A stretch of DNA of 64,000 bases. It comes from Orbilia blumenaviensis. Its lineage: Eukaryota; Ascomycota; Orbiliomycetes; Orbiliales; Orbiliaceae. Positions 1 to 12,059 of the stretch are shown here, in pieces (within the stretch, counting starts at the first letter, position 1; every line of letters starts with the position of its first letter). The position numbers and the translations under genes were made by a program. The notes beneath the pieces were generated by a model. The model saw only the letters and a list, made by a program, of their open reading frames with translations. It had not been told where the DNA came from and did not search any database. The stretch spans positions 1,798,001-1,862,000 of the forward strand of contig JAVHNS010000002.1 in the NCBI GenBank assembly GCA_036872755.1, in the 5' to 3' direction.

Positions 1-696
1 CAACCGGTAGCGGCAGCAGCGGCGTCTCCGGCGCCGGATCGATGGGTGGTAGCGTTGGAGGCCCTGGAGGCCCTGGAGGTATGAAACTACCCGAATCGGA
101 TAATAAGAGTAAAGGAGAAGGAACTGGAACGAAATACGAAAAGAGCACTGGTTTGGCTGCTGAGGGTGGTGATTTTGATGCTACTGTAAGTATTTTTTCT
201 CCTTTCCATTCCAAGTAATGGACAACGGTTTAAGGAAGCAGCATGTAGCTAACAAGAACTGCACATAATCAACAGCGCCCAGGAGCCGCCCGTGAAGCCG
301 CCAGACTAATGGATGAGAAGGGTATCGCCCACGGCGGCAAGCAAGGTGATTCCGGCGAGCCAAAGAAGGAGAAGAAGTGTAAGCTCACACCTTATAATCT
401 AAACATTATCGTTTCTTTACGCCGTATATCTAATATGTGAGCCACATGGTACAACAGGGTACGGCGTCGACCATAGCGGCTTCGGTGGCCACGGAAGCCA
501 CCAGAATAGACGCCCATCAGCCTCTAAACCTTCATCCGACGTCCCAGAAGACGATACAAACGGTGCCACCAACACCGCTAACACCACCACTGCGACTACC
601 GCTACCACCGGGGACACCACAGCCGACCAAACCCACACCGAGAAGAAAGGTCTAACGCAAAAGATTAAGGAAAAGCTACACCATTCTTCAGATTAA
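1..696 (+). CDS. Glycine-rich protein with dehydrin-like C-terminus (3' part only)
   Basis: The 5' end lies outside the window. Three exons are visible, 1-185, 276-378 and 458-696, with introns opening GTAAGT and GTAAGC and closing in CAG. The first part is almost pure Gly/Ser with GGP repeats. The middle exon reads RPGAAREAARLMDEKG, a charged block of the sort seen in fungal stress and LEA-like proteins. The C-terminal exon begins with a GFGGHGSH stretch, continues into a Thr/Ala/Asn-rich linker, and ends in EKKGLTQKIKEKLHH (codons 640-684) just before HSSD and the stop. That last block resembles the plant dehydrin K-segment (consensus EKKGIMDKIKEKLPG), a motif thought to form a membrane- or protein-protecting amphipathic helix. 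No enzymatic domain is visible. I infer an intrinsically disordered stress-protection protein; identity beyond that is not claimed. Confidence 0.6.
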
Positions 697-1832
697 GGAG
701 GGTCTGATGGAAACAAAGGAAGTAGAGTGTACCTTTTCCTCTTGTTCCCGAAAGTCTAAAGTTAGTCTTAGGCCTTTAAATACCTACTTTCTTTCTTTCT
801 TTCTCTCTTTTTCTCGCTCTTTCGTTTTATAGCTTTGTTTTTTATTCTTCGTTCTATCGTGGGAACAACTAAGCGTCTTGTTTTTTGTACAATTGTGTAG
901 TAGTAGTAGTAGCACTAGTTTCATCCTTCGCTCTTTTTCTTCTTCGGATTGCATCTTCATAAAGCTGCGAATTTCTGCGTTGTGCTCCGTGTCTTTTTTT
1001 TCTATGGCTTTAAAAAGAGCATCGATATCGAATCTAAATTATATGAATGGATCAAATAAAAACACTCCAGCGCGAATATTCCTTATATATTGTTTGCAAT
1101 GATATCATCCATAGCTAAATTATAATAGTCCATTCCCCTATAAATCCCAGCTAAAAAAAGAAGAGAAAGAAGAAATAATTAATGTGTTAAACATTAAAAA
1201 AAACATCAAGTGCTAGCCTCTGAACTTTCGAACTGATCAAGACAGTAAGCCGGACTATCGATATAATCTATACCTAAACCCGGTAGTATAGCATAGAAAG
1301 AGGGGAAAGGAAATGACGATTTAACGCTAAAACAGATCTTTCAGATGGGACAACCTGCAATCAAACCGTCTCGCTTCATGTATAAAAGATATAAAGGGCA
1401 AAAGTGTATAGTCCCAAACCAAGTCTTCAGTAGACGCATAGGCTGAGAGGAAGAATGATTCGCAAATACTGGCATGCGCATGTAGGGGGCTATGTGTATG
1501 TACAAGGGAATGTATGCAGCAGAGGGGGGAAGAGGATAACATGCTATGCGTGATGGATATCTCTATATCTGCCTTCTAACATTTGGCGCATAAAAAAGGG
1601 TATGATGAAGCGGAAAAAATAAAGAGCCAATCCAATCGGAACCAATATTACACATTTCCTTTCATAGCAAGCCTTTAAAAAAAGAAACACACCGTAAAAA
1701 AAATACAAAGAAAGCGGTCATTCCTATTTGACCGCTGGACATACCATAATTCGACCGATTCATGAGTGTTGTTACAGAAAGAAAAAGGGGAGGACATAGA
1801 ACTCCAAAGGATATCAAAAGGGGAAAAAAAAC
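697..1832. other. Intergenic, convergent 3' ends
   Basis: Spacer between the 3' ends of the glycine-rich gene (+) and zrg17 (-). It holds pyrimidine-rich runs near 790-840, a short (TAG)n tract near 898-912 and A-rich stretches near 1150-1205 and 1680-1715. No open frame here has protein-like composition or splice support. I see only untranslated and spacer sequence. Confidence 0.6.
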
Positions 1833-3727
1833 TCAGATGGATGGAACAATCTCAATTGTCACATCCCAACTCCGTTTACCTTTTCCATAGACACCACCAA
1901 GGCGGTCCTTAATCAGCCTGGTGATTCTTTCTCGGATCTTCGTCTCGGTAGAGGCATCAGAGAGTCGGACGTGAAGTTTGAGGTTGGCCATGCAGAGGCT
2001 GTAATGGACTTGCCAGAAGGAGGCCTCTTCAATCGTAGTTACGGCCGAGTCCTGCTCGATCTTTAGAGAAAAATTTCGTTGATTAGTATTCTGTTATCCG
2101 GAATCGAGATGTATGGACTGTGTAGCTTACCATTTTAACGATTTCTGCTACTCCCTCGCCACCATATCGCATCAGCAACATGCTGCCCAAGATCTTGACA
2201 AGTCTCAACCCAAGCATGATCATTGATACTGCGATAGTTAGGGACAGTGTCCTGTCAAGCCAGGCGTACATTGTGACAGAGAGTAGCGGAAGGAGAAAAA
2301 GAAGACCTGAGCATGATAGGGTGAGGAAGTGGGATGGATTGCTGAGAATGGAGGGGAGATTTGAAATATATGCGAATCGGAGGGCTACATAAAATAACTT
2401 TGTTAGTTTTATACTGGAGATCGTGAAGATTTTTTGTATATTTATCTTACCCTTTCCGATACGAACATGGTTCTTTAGACCAATCGCAGATACGAGAGTT
2501 GCACCAATCACAAGAAGGGCGTAACTATCAATGGTGCCATTGGGAACTCGTTGATGTTTGTGGCTATGGCCACCGTGCGAGTGACCATGCCCTTCATGCT
2601 CCTCACCTCCCTGGAATCCAGCAACAAGATCCTGAGCGGCGTGTTGGATCAAGTCGAATCCCATGAAAAGTAGAAGAACCGACATGGCGAAGCCAATGAG
2701 AACCTCAGCTCGTTGTAGCCTATCAAAGCAAAAGACGTCAGCCCATACTTCCTGTTAAAAGATCATGTCTCCCTCACAGCTCGGCATTTAAAATCCACAC
2801 AAAAAATGCAATGGGGAGCCATACCCAAACGGATGTCTAATACTGCTTCTACTCCAGACATCAAAATTACTCAAAACATCAACTACGACACACAAAGCAG
2901 CCGAAACTGCATCGTATATAACCAAATGCGATAAAGCCGTCATAGCCAAGGATCCGTGTCCCTTCCAGGCGCACAATATCGCAATCCCAAAATGGACGAA
3001 TCCCCATCCTAAACGGATCTTCTGTTCTTTCGTCATGCTCTGTCGCCATTCCTTAAATGTGGGAATCGGTAGCGATAACGGAACTGCCAATGGGGCTCGA
3101 GGTTTCGGTTCGGTGAAGATTTGATGACTTATACTCGATCGTTTGTATCGATGACCACGACGTTGGTTCTGTTTCAGTGGGATTGTAGCACAAGGTTAGG
3201 TCAAAGCTTGAACTATAATTTGATAATCATGTTTTCTCCTTCTTTTCTTTTGGCAAATCAATTCTTTCTAATGTCAGGAGTCTAAAACTTACAGCTTGCT
3301 GGTTCATCGATCCTGGGTTGGTCGGCGGCGCCATAACCACTTGTTTGAAGTTAAACGGCGAACGCGTGGGAGGCGTAGATGCTGTTCCATTGATCGTGGT
3401 TGTCAAAGTAGCTGTCGAGGAATTAGATCCTCCATTGGAAGTGGTGTAGCCGTTCATCCTGGATTGTCGGATCGACGAGTAGGTCGGTGGAGTGCCGTTG
3501 AACCTTGTTGGTGAAGGAGCGTACGAGTAAGAGAGGGTTTGAGAGGGTGTGGACTGGATATCAATTCCCTGGAAGTCGGCCGATGCCCAGGAAAGTCTGT
3601 TTGGAGTGGGAGTGAGGGAGTTTTGGTCGTAGTCGTCTTCGTCGACAAAGGGTTCCTCGGGAAGGGGAGTTGGAGGGGTCGGCGTCCTTGGAGGGAGAGG
3701 GACTGGAAGGTTGTTGAAGGTCGTCAT
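1833..3727 (-). CDS. zrg17: Cation diffusion facilitator, Zrg17-type zinc transporter subunit
   Basis: Five exons (3727-3293, 3168-2825, 2719-2451, 2384-2131, 2060-1833) give 509 residues. The start at 3727 is the only in-frame Met after an upstream stop. Residues 1-200 are a Pro/Ser/Thr-rich cytosolic tail. The membrane part follows, with the CDF hallmark HPFG-LQRAEV at about 257-266 (split by the second intron), a His-rich loop at 299-315 (HEGHGHSHGGHSHKH) and a C-terminal cytosolic domain ending in TIEIVPSI. In yeasts Zrg17 pairs with an Msc2-type CDF to move zinc into the ER and early secretory pathway. The canonical HxxxD zinc site of TM5 is altered here to Y389-x3-D393, and the TM2 site has H226 and D231 spaced by four residues instead of three. 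This fits a non-transporting subunit of a heterodimer. Family assignment is firm; the Zrg17 subgroup rests on the degenerate sites and HPFG context. Confidence 0.85.
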
Positions 3728-5278
3728 CGTGGTGGAGGTGGTGGCTCACGCCTCTTGCGTGCTCGCCAGGCGATGGGGTGCCTGGGAGAGAGAGAGCGGT
3801 TTCCAGAAGCAGCAGCTGGGGGATGTCTTGGGGGGTTCCTCAGGGAGGGCGAACACAAGATTGGACCGGTTGAAACGAGGGAGGTGGGTACGGTACGTAT
3901 CCTTCCTGTTCGCGAACAGAAATTAATTCAGATGGATGACCCGCATGCGGACCGGATGGATGATCGGGAAAGTAGTTGAATCGAGTTACGAAGTTATCTC
4001 GAGATGTCTGTCCTGAAGTATACAGATGCTTATGTATGTACTGTATGGAAAGGCGTTTAAAGGAGGGAGTGAAGAAGGGAGTGAGAAAGGGAGAGAAAGG
4101 GAGGGAGGGAAGATCGGATGCTTCTCCAGATGCACAGCACGGATCGATAGTAGAAGTAATGCCACTACGTATGTGCGTATGGTCTGGCGTCAGTGGCGTC
4201 CAAGACCTGTCTAAGCCACTGGGAAGATATATCGAATAAGAAGAAGAGACGGAGACAATGCCTGTTGAAGCTGAGATTTAATTCCCTTGTTCTAGTGGTA
4301 TCCGATCCGTGGCTCTGGCGATGCAGTCCTCACAAGTACCGCGCATACTAATACTGCCCTCAACTCGGTGTTGTTTTGTCTCGACTCCTATTCTCCCGCT
4401 CAGATCTGATCAGAAGAAAAAAAAAAAAAAACCACAAACATGTACAAGACGCCAACCTAACTGCAAACTTCACTATCTATCGACACGGCAATGCATGCAA
4501 TGCAGATTTTAATACTTTGCCCAAGTATTGGCAGTATTCTGCCTGTCATATTGGTCCTCGATTCCTGCACCTGCATGGGCAAAGGGGGCAACCGCATTGG
4601 CGTCCTGCACGCGGGACCTTGTCTAAGTCCCATCCGGCAGGTGCGCTAACGTTAACCTAGTCCCAACAACCTGCACTAGTTGGCATGGGCCCTCTCCCCT
4701 CGTCCATATCCCCGATCCATATCTAACGATGCGTCGTCGGTAAGTAATAGTCAAAATGGAAGCCGTGGAATGCCCGGCAAGGAACGACCGAGTCCGCGGG
4801 GAACACTGAGAATTCGGAATTCTTTTCTAGAATTAATCAACAGTTGCCGTACTTCCTCTCAGTATTATTCTTATGATATACATGTACATGTACATATCAT
4901 ATTGAATTTGAAGGAAAAAATGTATATGGCAGCTATTTGTTTCCATTGCTATGCCTAGTATAGCGTCCGGTGCTGTATAGATACCAGGATACGTACAACA
5001 GGAGCCCTTTAATAATTCCAACAATGGAACCAAATGTTTTTAGGTTGCTCGTCGTGGGCCTCTAGTTGAATATAGCTAAATGCTAGTGCTTTAAATCCAA
5101 TCCCAACATGCTGTTGGTACAGGACCACGAATCTAATTGTTCATTGGGTTCAGTTGATTATCTCTATGTAATGCAACATGGAATTCGACATGGAATTTGA
5201 GACTGGGTCCGGGTGAACAATAGAGGCTCACGGGACCAAAGATAATTCTACAAAATCTCGTGATGATAGAAGTAGCAT
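3728..5278. other. Intergenic, zrg17 upstream region
   Basis: Upstream region of zrg17 (leftward gene) and region beyond the 3' end of the EF-hand gene, which is transcribed toward it. It contains a purine-rich GGGA/GAAG block at about 4060-4115 and a 14-A run near 4416-4430. Short open frames exist, but none has domain-like composition, a splice-consistent continuation or a plausible start context. I see nothing else. Confidence 0.55.
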
Positions 5279-6063
5279 TCATAAAATACCTGCCCTTTTC
5301 ATCACATCTTCAAAGTCCCTCCTGTACTAAAGTTAGCTACCTGGCACAATCCAACCCATCTGCTCAAATGCAAATATAACAAAAGACTCACTTATTAACA
5401 TCCATCCCACCGCTACTAGATGCTTCCCTCAGCATATCCCTTAGCACATCATCGCTCACACCCTCATTCAAAGTTTTTGCGACTCTCCTCAAATCCTGCA
5501 GCGTGATAGGGCCTTCGTCGTCACCGCCTGTGAATAGTGAAAAGGCCTTGTCTACCTCTTCCTTCTTATCACGGTCTTTAATCTTCATCGCTGCAACTTC
5601 AAGAAATAGTTCATACGTGATGAATCCTTCGTCGTCTGGGTCGATTGTCTTTTGGATGTCTCTAACCTCTCCAGACGAAAGGTTGAAGCCCAACGCGCTG
5701 ATAATAATATGAGTAGTTTCCCCAAGTGTTAGCGTCCCATATCATAAATGACACTTGAAAAAGTAGAAAAGGAGGGTAATCTCACGTAAACACCTTTCTC
5801 AGATTCTTAGACAGGATGATATCGTCTCCCAATTCTTCAGGGTCTGTGAAATACTGAAATGCATTGCGCACTTCTTGCTCTTCCTCTGATGAAAGAGTGA
5901 GGTTCTGGGCTAGTTTGACCCTAGGCTTCTTCTTTGGCGGAGGACCCGCTGGTGTCCGTTTCTTCAGAGGCTGGAGATACTCATGAATATAAAGTTATAC
6001 ATTATCGTCTTTTAGCAAATCGGTATATTTTATATTTGAAGGCCAGGGTGTTTGGCCTACCAT
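5279..6063 (-). CDS. Centrin-like EF-hand protein with degenerate calcium loops
   Basis: Model of four coding exons: 6063-6061 (the ATG alone), 5970-5786, 5697-5392 and 5321-5279, giving 178 residues. The protein starts MPLKKRTPAGPPPKKKPR, a basic Pro/Lys tail, then four EF-hand-like units in the centrin arrangement: SSEEEQEVRNAFQYF, SGEVRDIQKTIDPDDEGFI, KKEEVDKAFSLFTGGDDEGPI and DMLREASSSGGMDVNKRDFEDVM. Length and spacing match centrin/Cdc31, but hand 1 (TDPEELGDD) and hand 4 (SSSGGMDVN) lack most calcium-ligating Asp/Asn residues. Centrins act at spindle pole bodies, in nuclear export and, with the Rad4 complex, in nucleotide excision repair; a Rad33-like role is possible. The ATG is followed immediately by a GTAGGC donor, and a 90 nt intron separates it from codon 2. 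The start is therefore less certain than the rest. Confidence 0.7.
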
Positions 6064-6897
6064 TGTAATATTCAACCAGGTTAGGTGAATCCGAAAGAGT
6101 TGCCAAAGCTCTCAAGCCCAAGCCAGGAACAGTGACAAGAGCACCAGCAACAAAGCTCGTGTTTGTCCAACACATCCACACGTGCGCCAAGAGAAACCCG
6201 CCCTTTAAATAGAAGTTTTTCCCACCCAAATTTTTTTCCTTTTCTCTTTTTTCTCTTCAATCTCAAAAAATTTAATCATCTATACATATGCTAGAGCTTC
6301 ATTCGACAAATATTCATAGCACCAGGAATTGGAGTGTGGACACATAGATGAGATGGAATACCTTTCACGTATCTCCTCGGGTTTTTCCTTCAAAAAAACT
6401 CGGGGTTTACAGGGCATTGAGCCTTTTGCGGGCGACGATGTGTTCTGTTGAGAGAAATTAGGGACATACTTTTAGTACTATACACACGTGTGTGAGATGG
6501 ACGATCAGATGCGGATAGACAACTTTCGCAAACGATATAGCTAGAGACTTTTAGGTTACTGCATCGTGTGACTCGCCATTCGTAATAACCTTAGTAGTTA
6601 TTTTTGAAGGAATATTTTTGCTACTACTACTTACTATATTACATGATACGAAATATGCTATCGGCCAACATGGATGCCGACTGAAGAAAAAATGCAACTC
6701 CGTCTAACAAGAAGGGAAAGTAAGGCAAAAAAGTTAACTCGCTAATAAAGATTCATGTATTGGAAGATTCTAAGCATCGCTTTACGCAGAATCGCGCTAC
6801 AATGCTATTGATGTCGGTAGAAAACAGTCCAGAGGCTGGTTTACGAGACGGAGAGAAAGGGGAAACATTGACTATAAGAGGATATTTAACTTGTGAA
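6064..6897. other. Intergenic, between EF-hand gene and nup192
   Basis: 5' region of the EF-hand gene and 3' flank of nup192 (both leftward). A minus-strand open frame at 6002-6229 overlaps the presumed 5' leader, but joining it to the EF-hand exons shifts the frame into a stop, so I read it as leader. A second AT-rich part (6540-6800) shows no coding signal. Confidence 0.5.
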
Positions 6898-9800
6898 TCA
6901 TGCCTGTGAGGATTGCAACTGTTAGCATCAAACCGGTTGAAATTCCGGACTGGTGGTTATATCACATACCTCGGTGGCAGCATCAACCATAGAGTATAAA
7001 ACCACAAACATGTCAACAAGCGGTCCCATATCGCCAGCGTTCGGGAGAACGCCTCCAATATTGGCGTTCCTCTTCAGTATAGACGACACTAGTATCCTAT
7101 TATCTGCGAGAAACCTCTGCGTCTGCATAAGGTCGGTTTTGTTATATAAGCCTTTGCATATCAAGCAGGACACCAAGACCCGAACGAAAGATAACAAGAG
7201 GTCGTAGTAGCTGGAAATGTTCTTGCCGCCCATAAAAGCTATTTACGAAGATTTTAGTTAATGAAATGTTCGCCTCCAAGTTAAAAGTATGCATAGATGA
7301 CTTACCAATGCCGATATCAGGATCGATAGTAAACAATCCGCATTCTTTCAGAATCATAAAGTAACCCGAATTTAGCACCATTCCAGCACCGAGTTTGGTA
7401 CGAGAGAGCCTTAGCAAAAGCCCAGTGATGGCTTTAACAAGTGTCATGAAAGATTGGCCGCCTAGTAATTGGTTAGAGAGATATGGTACACAGCTTATGG
7501 GAGAGTATATGGCTTACCATCAGTAACTTGTAACGCCTCTTGGTCGAGGTTCTTGAGCGACTGCACAAGTACCACAATCAAATTTTGCCTTCGCAGGACA
7601 TCGATAATGTAGGTCGATTCCTCCTCTTGGCTCAAAGCCACAAGCGCATCCAGAAGGTTCAGGGCAAGCAACTTGCATGTGCCAGCCCCGACGTACGCAT
7701 CGTTGCATAGAATCTCAAGGAATCGCTCACCGCTTCCACGGATAGTCTGTAGACTACGACGATTGAGAATGGATAGCTGAGAGGACAGGCCTGCCATGCC
7801 ATTGAGATATCGGCACAAAATGTCATAAAAGTCCTCACGGATCTTGGCAGTCACAATGGGTGACTGGGAACCCCGTAGGGCAAGGCGGAAAAGCTGATAG
7901 AGGCGATCATGGGCTACATCCGCTCCCCTTTCTCGGCCCAAATTGATAGATTCAAAGTCAAGATTTGAGATGAGCGACTGTGCAACCACGGTCAACTCAG
8001 CAGTTATCCGCTCATCGCTTCCGCAGTACTGCTCTAGCTTGGGAATAACCGTCTGTAGAGCTTGCATGATGTAGGAAGACTTGGTCGTGGGATCTGAGAG
8101 AGAGGTTTCGAGGAGAGCAATGACAAGCCTGCACCAATGTTGTAGGCACAGGATTCTGGAGACTTTGAATTGTCGGAAATTGTTGTCCTGCTGGAGGAAT
8201 ATCCCGATTTGATCGATTTCCATATCCATCAACTCCTCTTCTTCGGCTCCGCCCCGTCCAGCTCTCCGCACCTCTGCTTTCCTGAGCAAGAGCATTGAAC
8301 GAACATTCCCAATATTATACTGTTCGACCTCCGAACCGGCAGCGCTTCTTAGATATTGGAAGAAGTTCAAACCACCGAAGTATTGCGTTTCGGGTGCGAC
8401 AAATGCGCCTTCCACATCAAACTCCAGGAAGTCAAGATAATCGAGGAGACTAGCATGGTTTAGTCTAGAATCGAAAGCGTCTGTCACACCCATGAGACAG
8501 AGATAGTATGATGTAAGCGAGCTTGCTGCTCCAAGCAGTGACATCTGGCGTAACTCAAGAGCTAAGTAATCGAGTATATATGTCCGCGAGTCAATATAAG
8601 CACGGCAGCAGTCCACGGATGTATTGAAGAAAAAGTCCGGAGCAGTGAAAGGATATCCATCCCACATGGTCGCATTGCTGATAACGGCTTCCTGAGAAAA
8701 CTGGGCGAAGAAGAACTTGTTTTCCCTGAGAATGTAGAGTGTGTCTGAGCATGTTAACTTGGATTTCCACAGGAAGTGAAGGACCGTCAGTGCTGCTTGT
8801 TTTAACACCATAAGCTCCCCGTCAAAGATAGTCCCGTGTTCATCCCTCTCATCCCATGAACTTGCAATGTTCAGGACTGAATGAAAGACAGAAGTACCGG
8901 AACCAATACCGCTCGGTTCTTCGCTAATATCAACTCGGTTATCGTTGACAGAGAAACCAAGTATCAAGTGGGCGAGGGTCGGCTTGTCAGGTGTTGAGGC
9001 TAAACAAGTATTCAAAAAGGAGAGTATTTCGAGCTTGACAACAATATCAGGATGTAATTGTCCCTCTACGACCGTGCTTGGGTCGATTCTCTTCTCCAGA
9101 GCATTGATAAACCCGAAGGCTATTCTTCTTGATTCTCCCTCAGAATCGGTAATGGTAAGTAACCGGTTCTTGCCACCGGCTCTGCTAAAGTGGGATGTTG
9201 GTGTGCTCGTTATTGTACTCGACGCAGCCAAAGTAGTGAGAAGCTTCAGAGCCGTTACTGCCAGCTTAGAATGTTCCATTCCACCTAACAAACCGAGATG
9301 CACAATAATGGAGAGATGGTAGAGAACAGCCGTCTCAAAGGAAGACAGCGCTGTGTTCGCCACACTCTTCCGTGGGGCTTTGTCGTCTTTCCATAGCTGC
9401 GGCCGCACAACCTCCAGGAACGTGTGCTCCTTATCCATTATTATTGTCATGATTTGGATGGTCATCAAGATGCTCTGAATAAGAGGCGAGTCCTCTTTTG
9501 TCCCATCGGCTGCCGACGCAGCGTCGACTCCCTTACGAACAATAGAAAAGAGAGTGCCCAAGACTCCCTCACTGAAAAGGTGATCCATCAACCTTGAGAA
9601 TGGGTGCAACTTGACATAGGTAGCGAGATCGGTAGTTTTCATTACAGAGTCAACCGCAATATTAGAGGTATTTGCGACGACAATAAGTTGGTCGTCGAAT
9701 GAAAGTAAAGACGTTAATATAAATTCCAGGCATGCCGTCTGGAGTAAGAGTGTCTCATTGTCGGAGAGCTGCTTATCTGCTTCCACTAGCATTTCAACGA

Positions 9801-12059
9801 TGCTATCCACGTAGAAATCGATACCAGGAAGCCTATTTGTGCTGCCTAGATTTTCCGGGAACGGGAGAACATCTGTCAAGGTCGGGTCGGTCGGGCGTAT
9901 TAGCGCCGTCATGAGCTTGACAAATGCCAAAGCTGATGCGAATGTTTTGGTAACGACTTCAGATTTGAGGAAGGTCATGTAGCCATTCGGTTTTGTCCTA
10001 AGAGCTGGCATCCCTGGCCCTGCATTCGGAGGTGGGATCATGACCCACCGATCAACAGCGTCCCACAGCTGGATGTTATCGTTCTCAGATTTAGCGGGAC
10101 AAAAACTGGCTACGGTATTGAAGATCGATGCAATTAGGTTTCCTGGAAGCGGAGAGTCCAGCATTTCCATCAAGGTAGGTATTAGCTGAGCCGTCGGATT
10201 CTCGAAAATTCTATCTCGGGCACCATCGTTGAATATGATGACCTGGGTGATGAGACGAAGATAGGAGTCAATAACTCTTATACTTTCTTCATCAAGTTCA
10301 GGGGATTCCACAGGTGGTGGCATGCCGCGATATCCTATCGCAGGGGTGATGGGTTCTAGACGTGGTCGCAACTGTGTTACATAGTACTGCAGTGACTGGA
10401 ATATAAAATCCCATGAAACCTGTTGTGGGCGTTTGTTTTTGTGGGCTTGTGGTGTCATATCCTCTGTGAGGAACTGGTCCGCCATCTGGGCGCTGTCTGG
10501 TCCGTAAGCTAGGGAAGAGAGCATATCACAATAGGCACTGGCCATCGTGGGTGTCTGACGTTGAGATGCCCACGTCAAAAACCCATACAGATTACTCTCT
10601 CGGTCGCCCCAGAAGGTCATGCCTCCGTCTGGTCGGTTTCGGAATAGAAATCCGATGAAAAGGAAAAATCTCTCGAGGTTGTATGCGCTTTCTCGTTGAA
10701 TCATATGGTCCTCCTCTTCAACATTCTTAATTTCCTTCAAGATATCTGCCATGTTGCTAATGAAACTATCCATGAAATTTTCAAGCTGGGCAGTAAGAGT
10801 TGTCCGGAAGTCGGGCAAGAGCCCGACCATTTCGCTGGTCTGAATAGGCGTCTTCGTTTGCAGAAAGCGTCTGAATTCCTCCCTTGACGCCTCTATTTGG
10901 GTTGCAGGATTCGAATCTGCTGCAACTGCCATCATAAAATCTAGCGCGCCATCCGAGAGAACAAGTTTCGAAGGTTCGTGAATATCCTTTTGGTAGTCTA
11001 GCTGAACGGGAAGTGTAGGAGGCGCATCGCGAGCGAGACCGTTCATCTCTGTGAACCAGGCTAAGTGGACAGCAGCATGAACGTACTGTAGATCCCAGCG
11101 GTCGTCTTTGCTTGATCTTACAAACTCTGCATGTTTCTGTTTTAATTCGGTGACGGTGCTTTTTGTACTCGGGGAGAGCACGAAGAAAACGATGGCGAGG
11201 AAAGACGGTATTTGATGTATAAGTAGAACATCGTACTCCTTCTGCGATTTCAACCCAGCCACTATTGCATCTAATTCCGGGATACCACATTGCTCCAGTT
11301 GAATGAGTGATGTCAGAGATAGGGCGAGAGCCTGGTGCTGTTGGGATAACGCATTTGCCTGTAGTACTATCACATCCCTAATCTCTGCTACGCTGGGAAG
11401 GTTGTGGAAGCCCACCAGCCTATGCTTGTCGGCGAGCTGTCGAATCCATTCCCGTATAGTCCCCATTGTTTTTATAATTTTGTCCCCGAACTTCGTTCCT
11501 CTCCCTGCGATCGTCATTGCTGATTGCTTAAGAATAGCTCGTAGCTCAGGGTCGACATTGTTGTCGGATGACAGCGAAAGGATCAGTCGGATACACTCTA
11601 CGATATAATGTCGGCGCCTGTGAAAGATGATTATAGCCGCCTGTTTTGGTTCCCTATCAAGAGTCACGCTCTCTTCCTGTCCAAGCAAAAGGAGTTCCGC
11701 TGCCAGTGGCTCGTCCAGAGAGAGTTCGTCCGATAGTTCGATTGTTGTTTGAATGAAGAATTGGTTTACATCGTACTCTTCGTCGGATAGCTGGATCTTG
11801 CCTGCTCAAATTCTCTCCGTTGTCAGGACCAATTTCACCTTTAAACAGCATGCTTCCCCGACTTATCCTCACCTGACTGTAACTTCTTTCGGCTCTCTTC
11901 GTTCCTGGGGCGCTGGTCAAGCAATTGCTTCAGGGCATCTTGGTGTCGGCTCAGCAGGTCATCGAGAGTGTCTGACCCAACCCCATTGGATTCTGCGATT
12001 GCGAGAAGCGCCTCATGTAGACTCTCGAAGTCTGACAGTAACCACGCTGGCAAAGACAT
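6898..12059 (-). CDS. nup192: Nucleoporin Nup192 (Nup205 family), inner-ring scaffold
   Basis: Five exons: 12059-11873, 11801-7518, 7461-7306, 7238-6970 and 6903-6898, 1633 residues in all, close to the usual length of fungal Nup192. It is a large all-helical solenoid of the nuclear pore inner ring that binds Nic96 and linker nucleoporins such as Nup53 and Nup145N. The N-terminus (MSLPAWLLSDFESLHEALL) and the join QSG-KIQLSDEEYDVNQFF match the N-terminal helical start of the family. The long second exon carries uninterrupted helical-repeat sequence with no catalytic or membrane motifs. An ATG 48 nt further upstream (12107) is in frame and would add 16 residues; I prefer 12059 because family members start directly at the DLEAL-like helix. 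The last exon is only six bases, Ala plus stop. Its 5' side faces tel1 across a 1.1 kb spacer. Confidence 0.9.

Noticed and set aside
3711..3979. Plus-strand frames rich in Arg/Gly/Glu opposite zrg17 exon 1
   Set aside because: They are reverse-strand shadows of a Pro/Ser-rich coding exon and purine-rich flank.
6002..6229. Minus-strand frame with GALVTVPGLGLRALATL upstream of the EF-hand exons
   Set aside because: Joining it through the GTAGGC donor shifts the following exon into an early stop; it is better read as leader.
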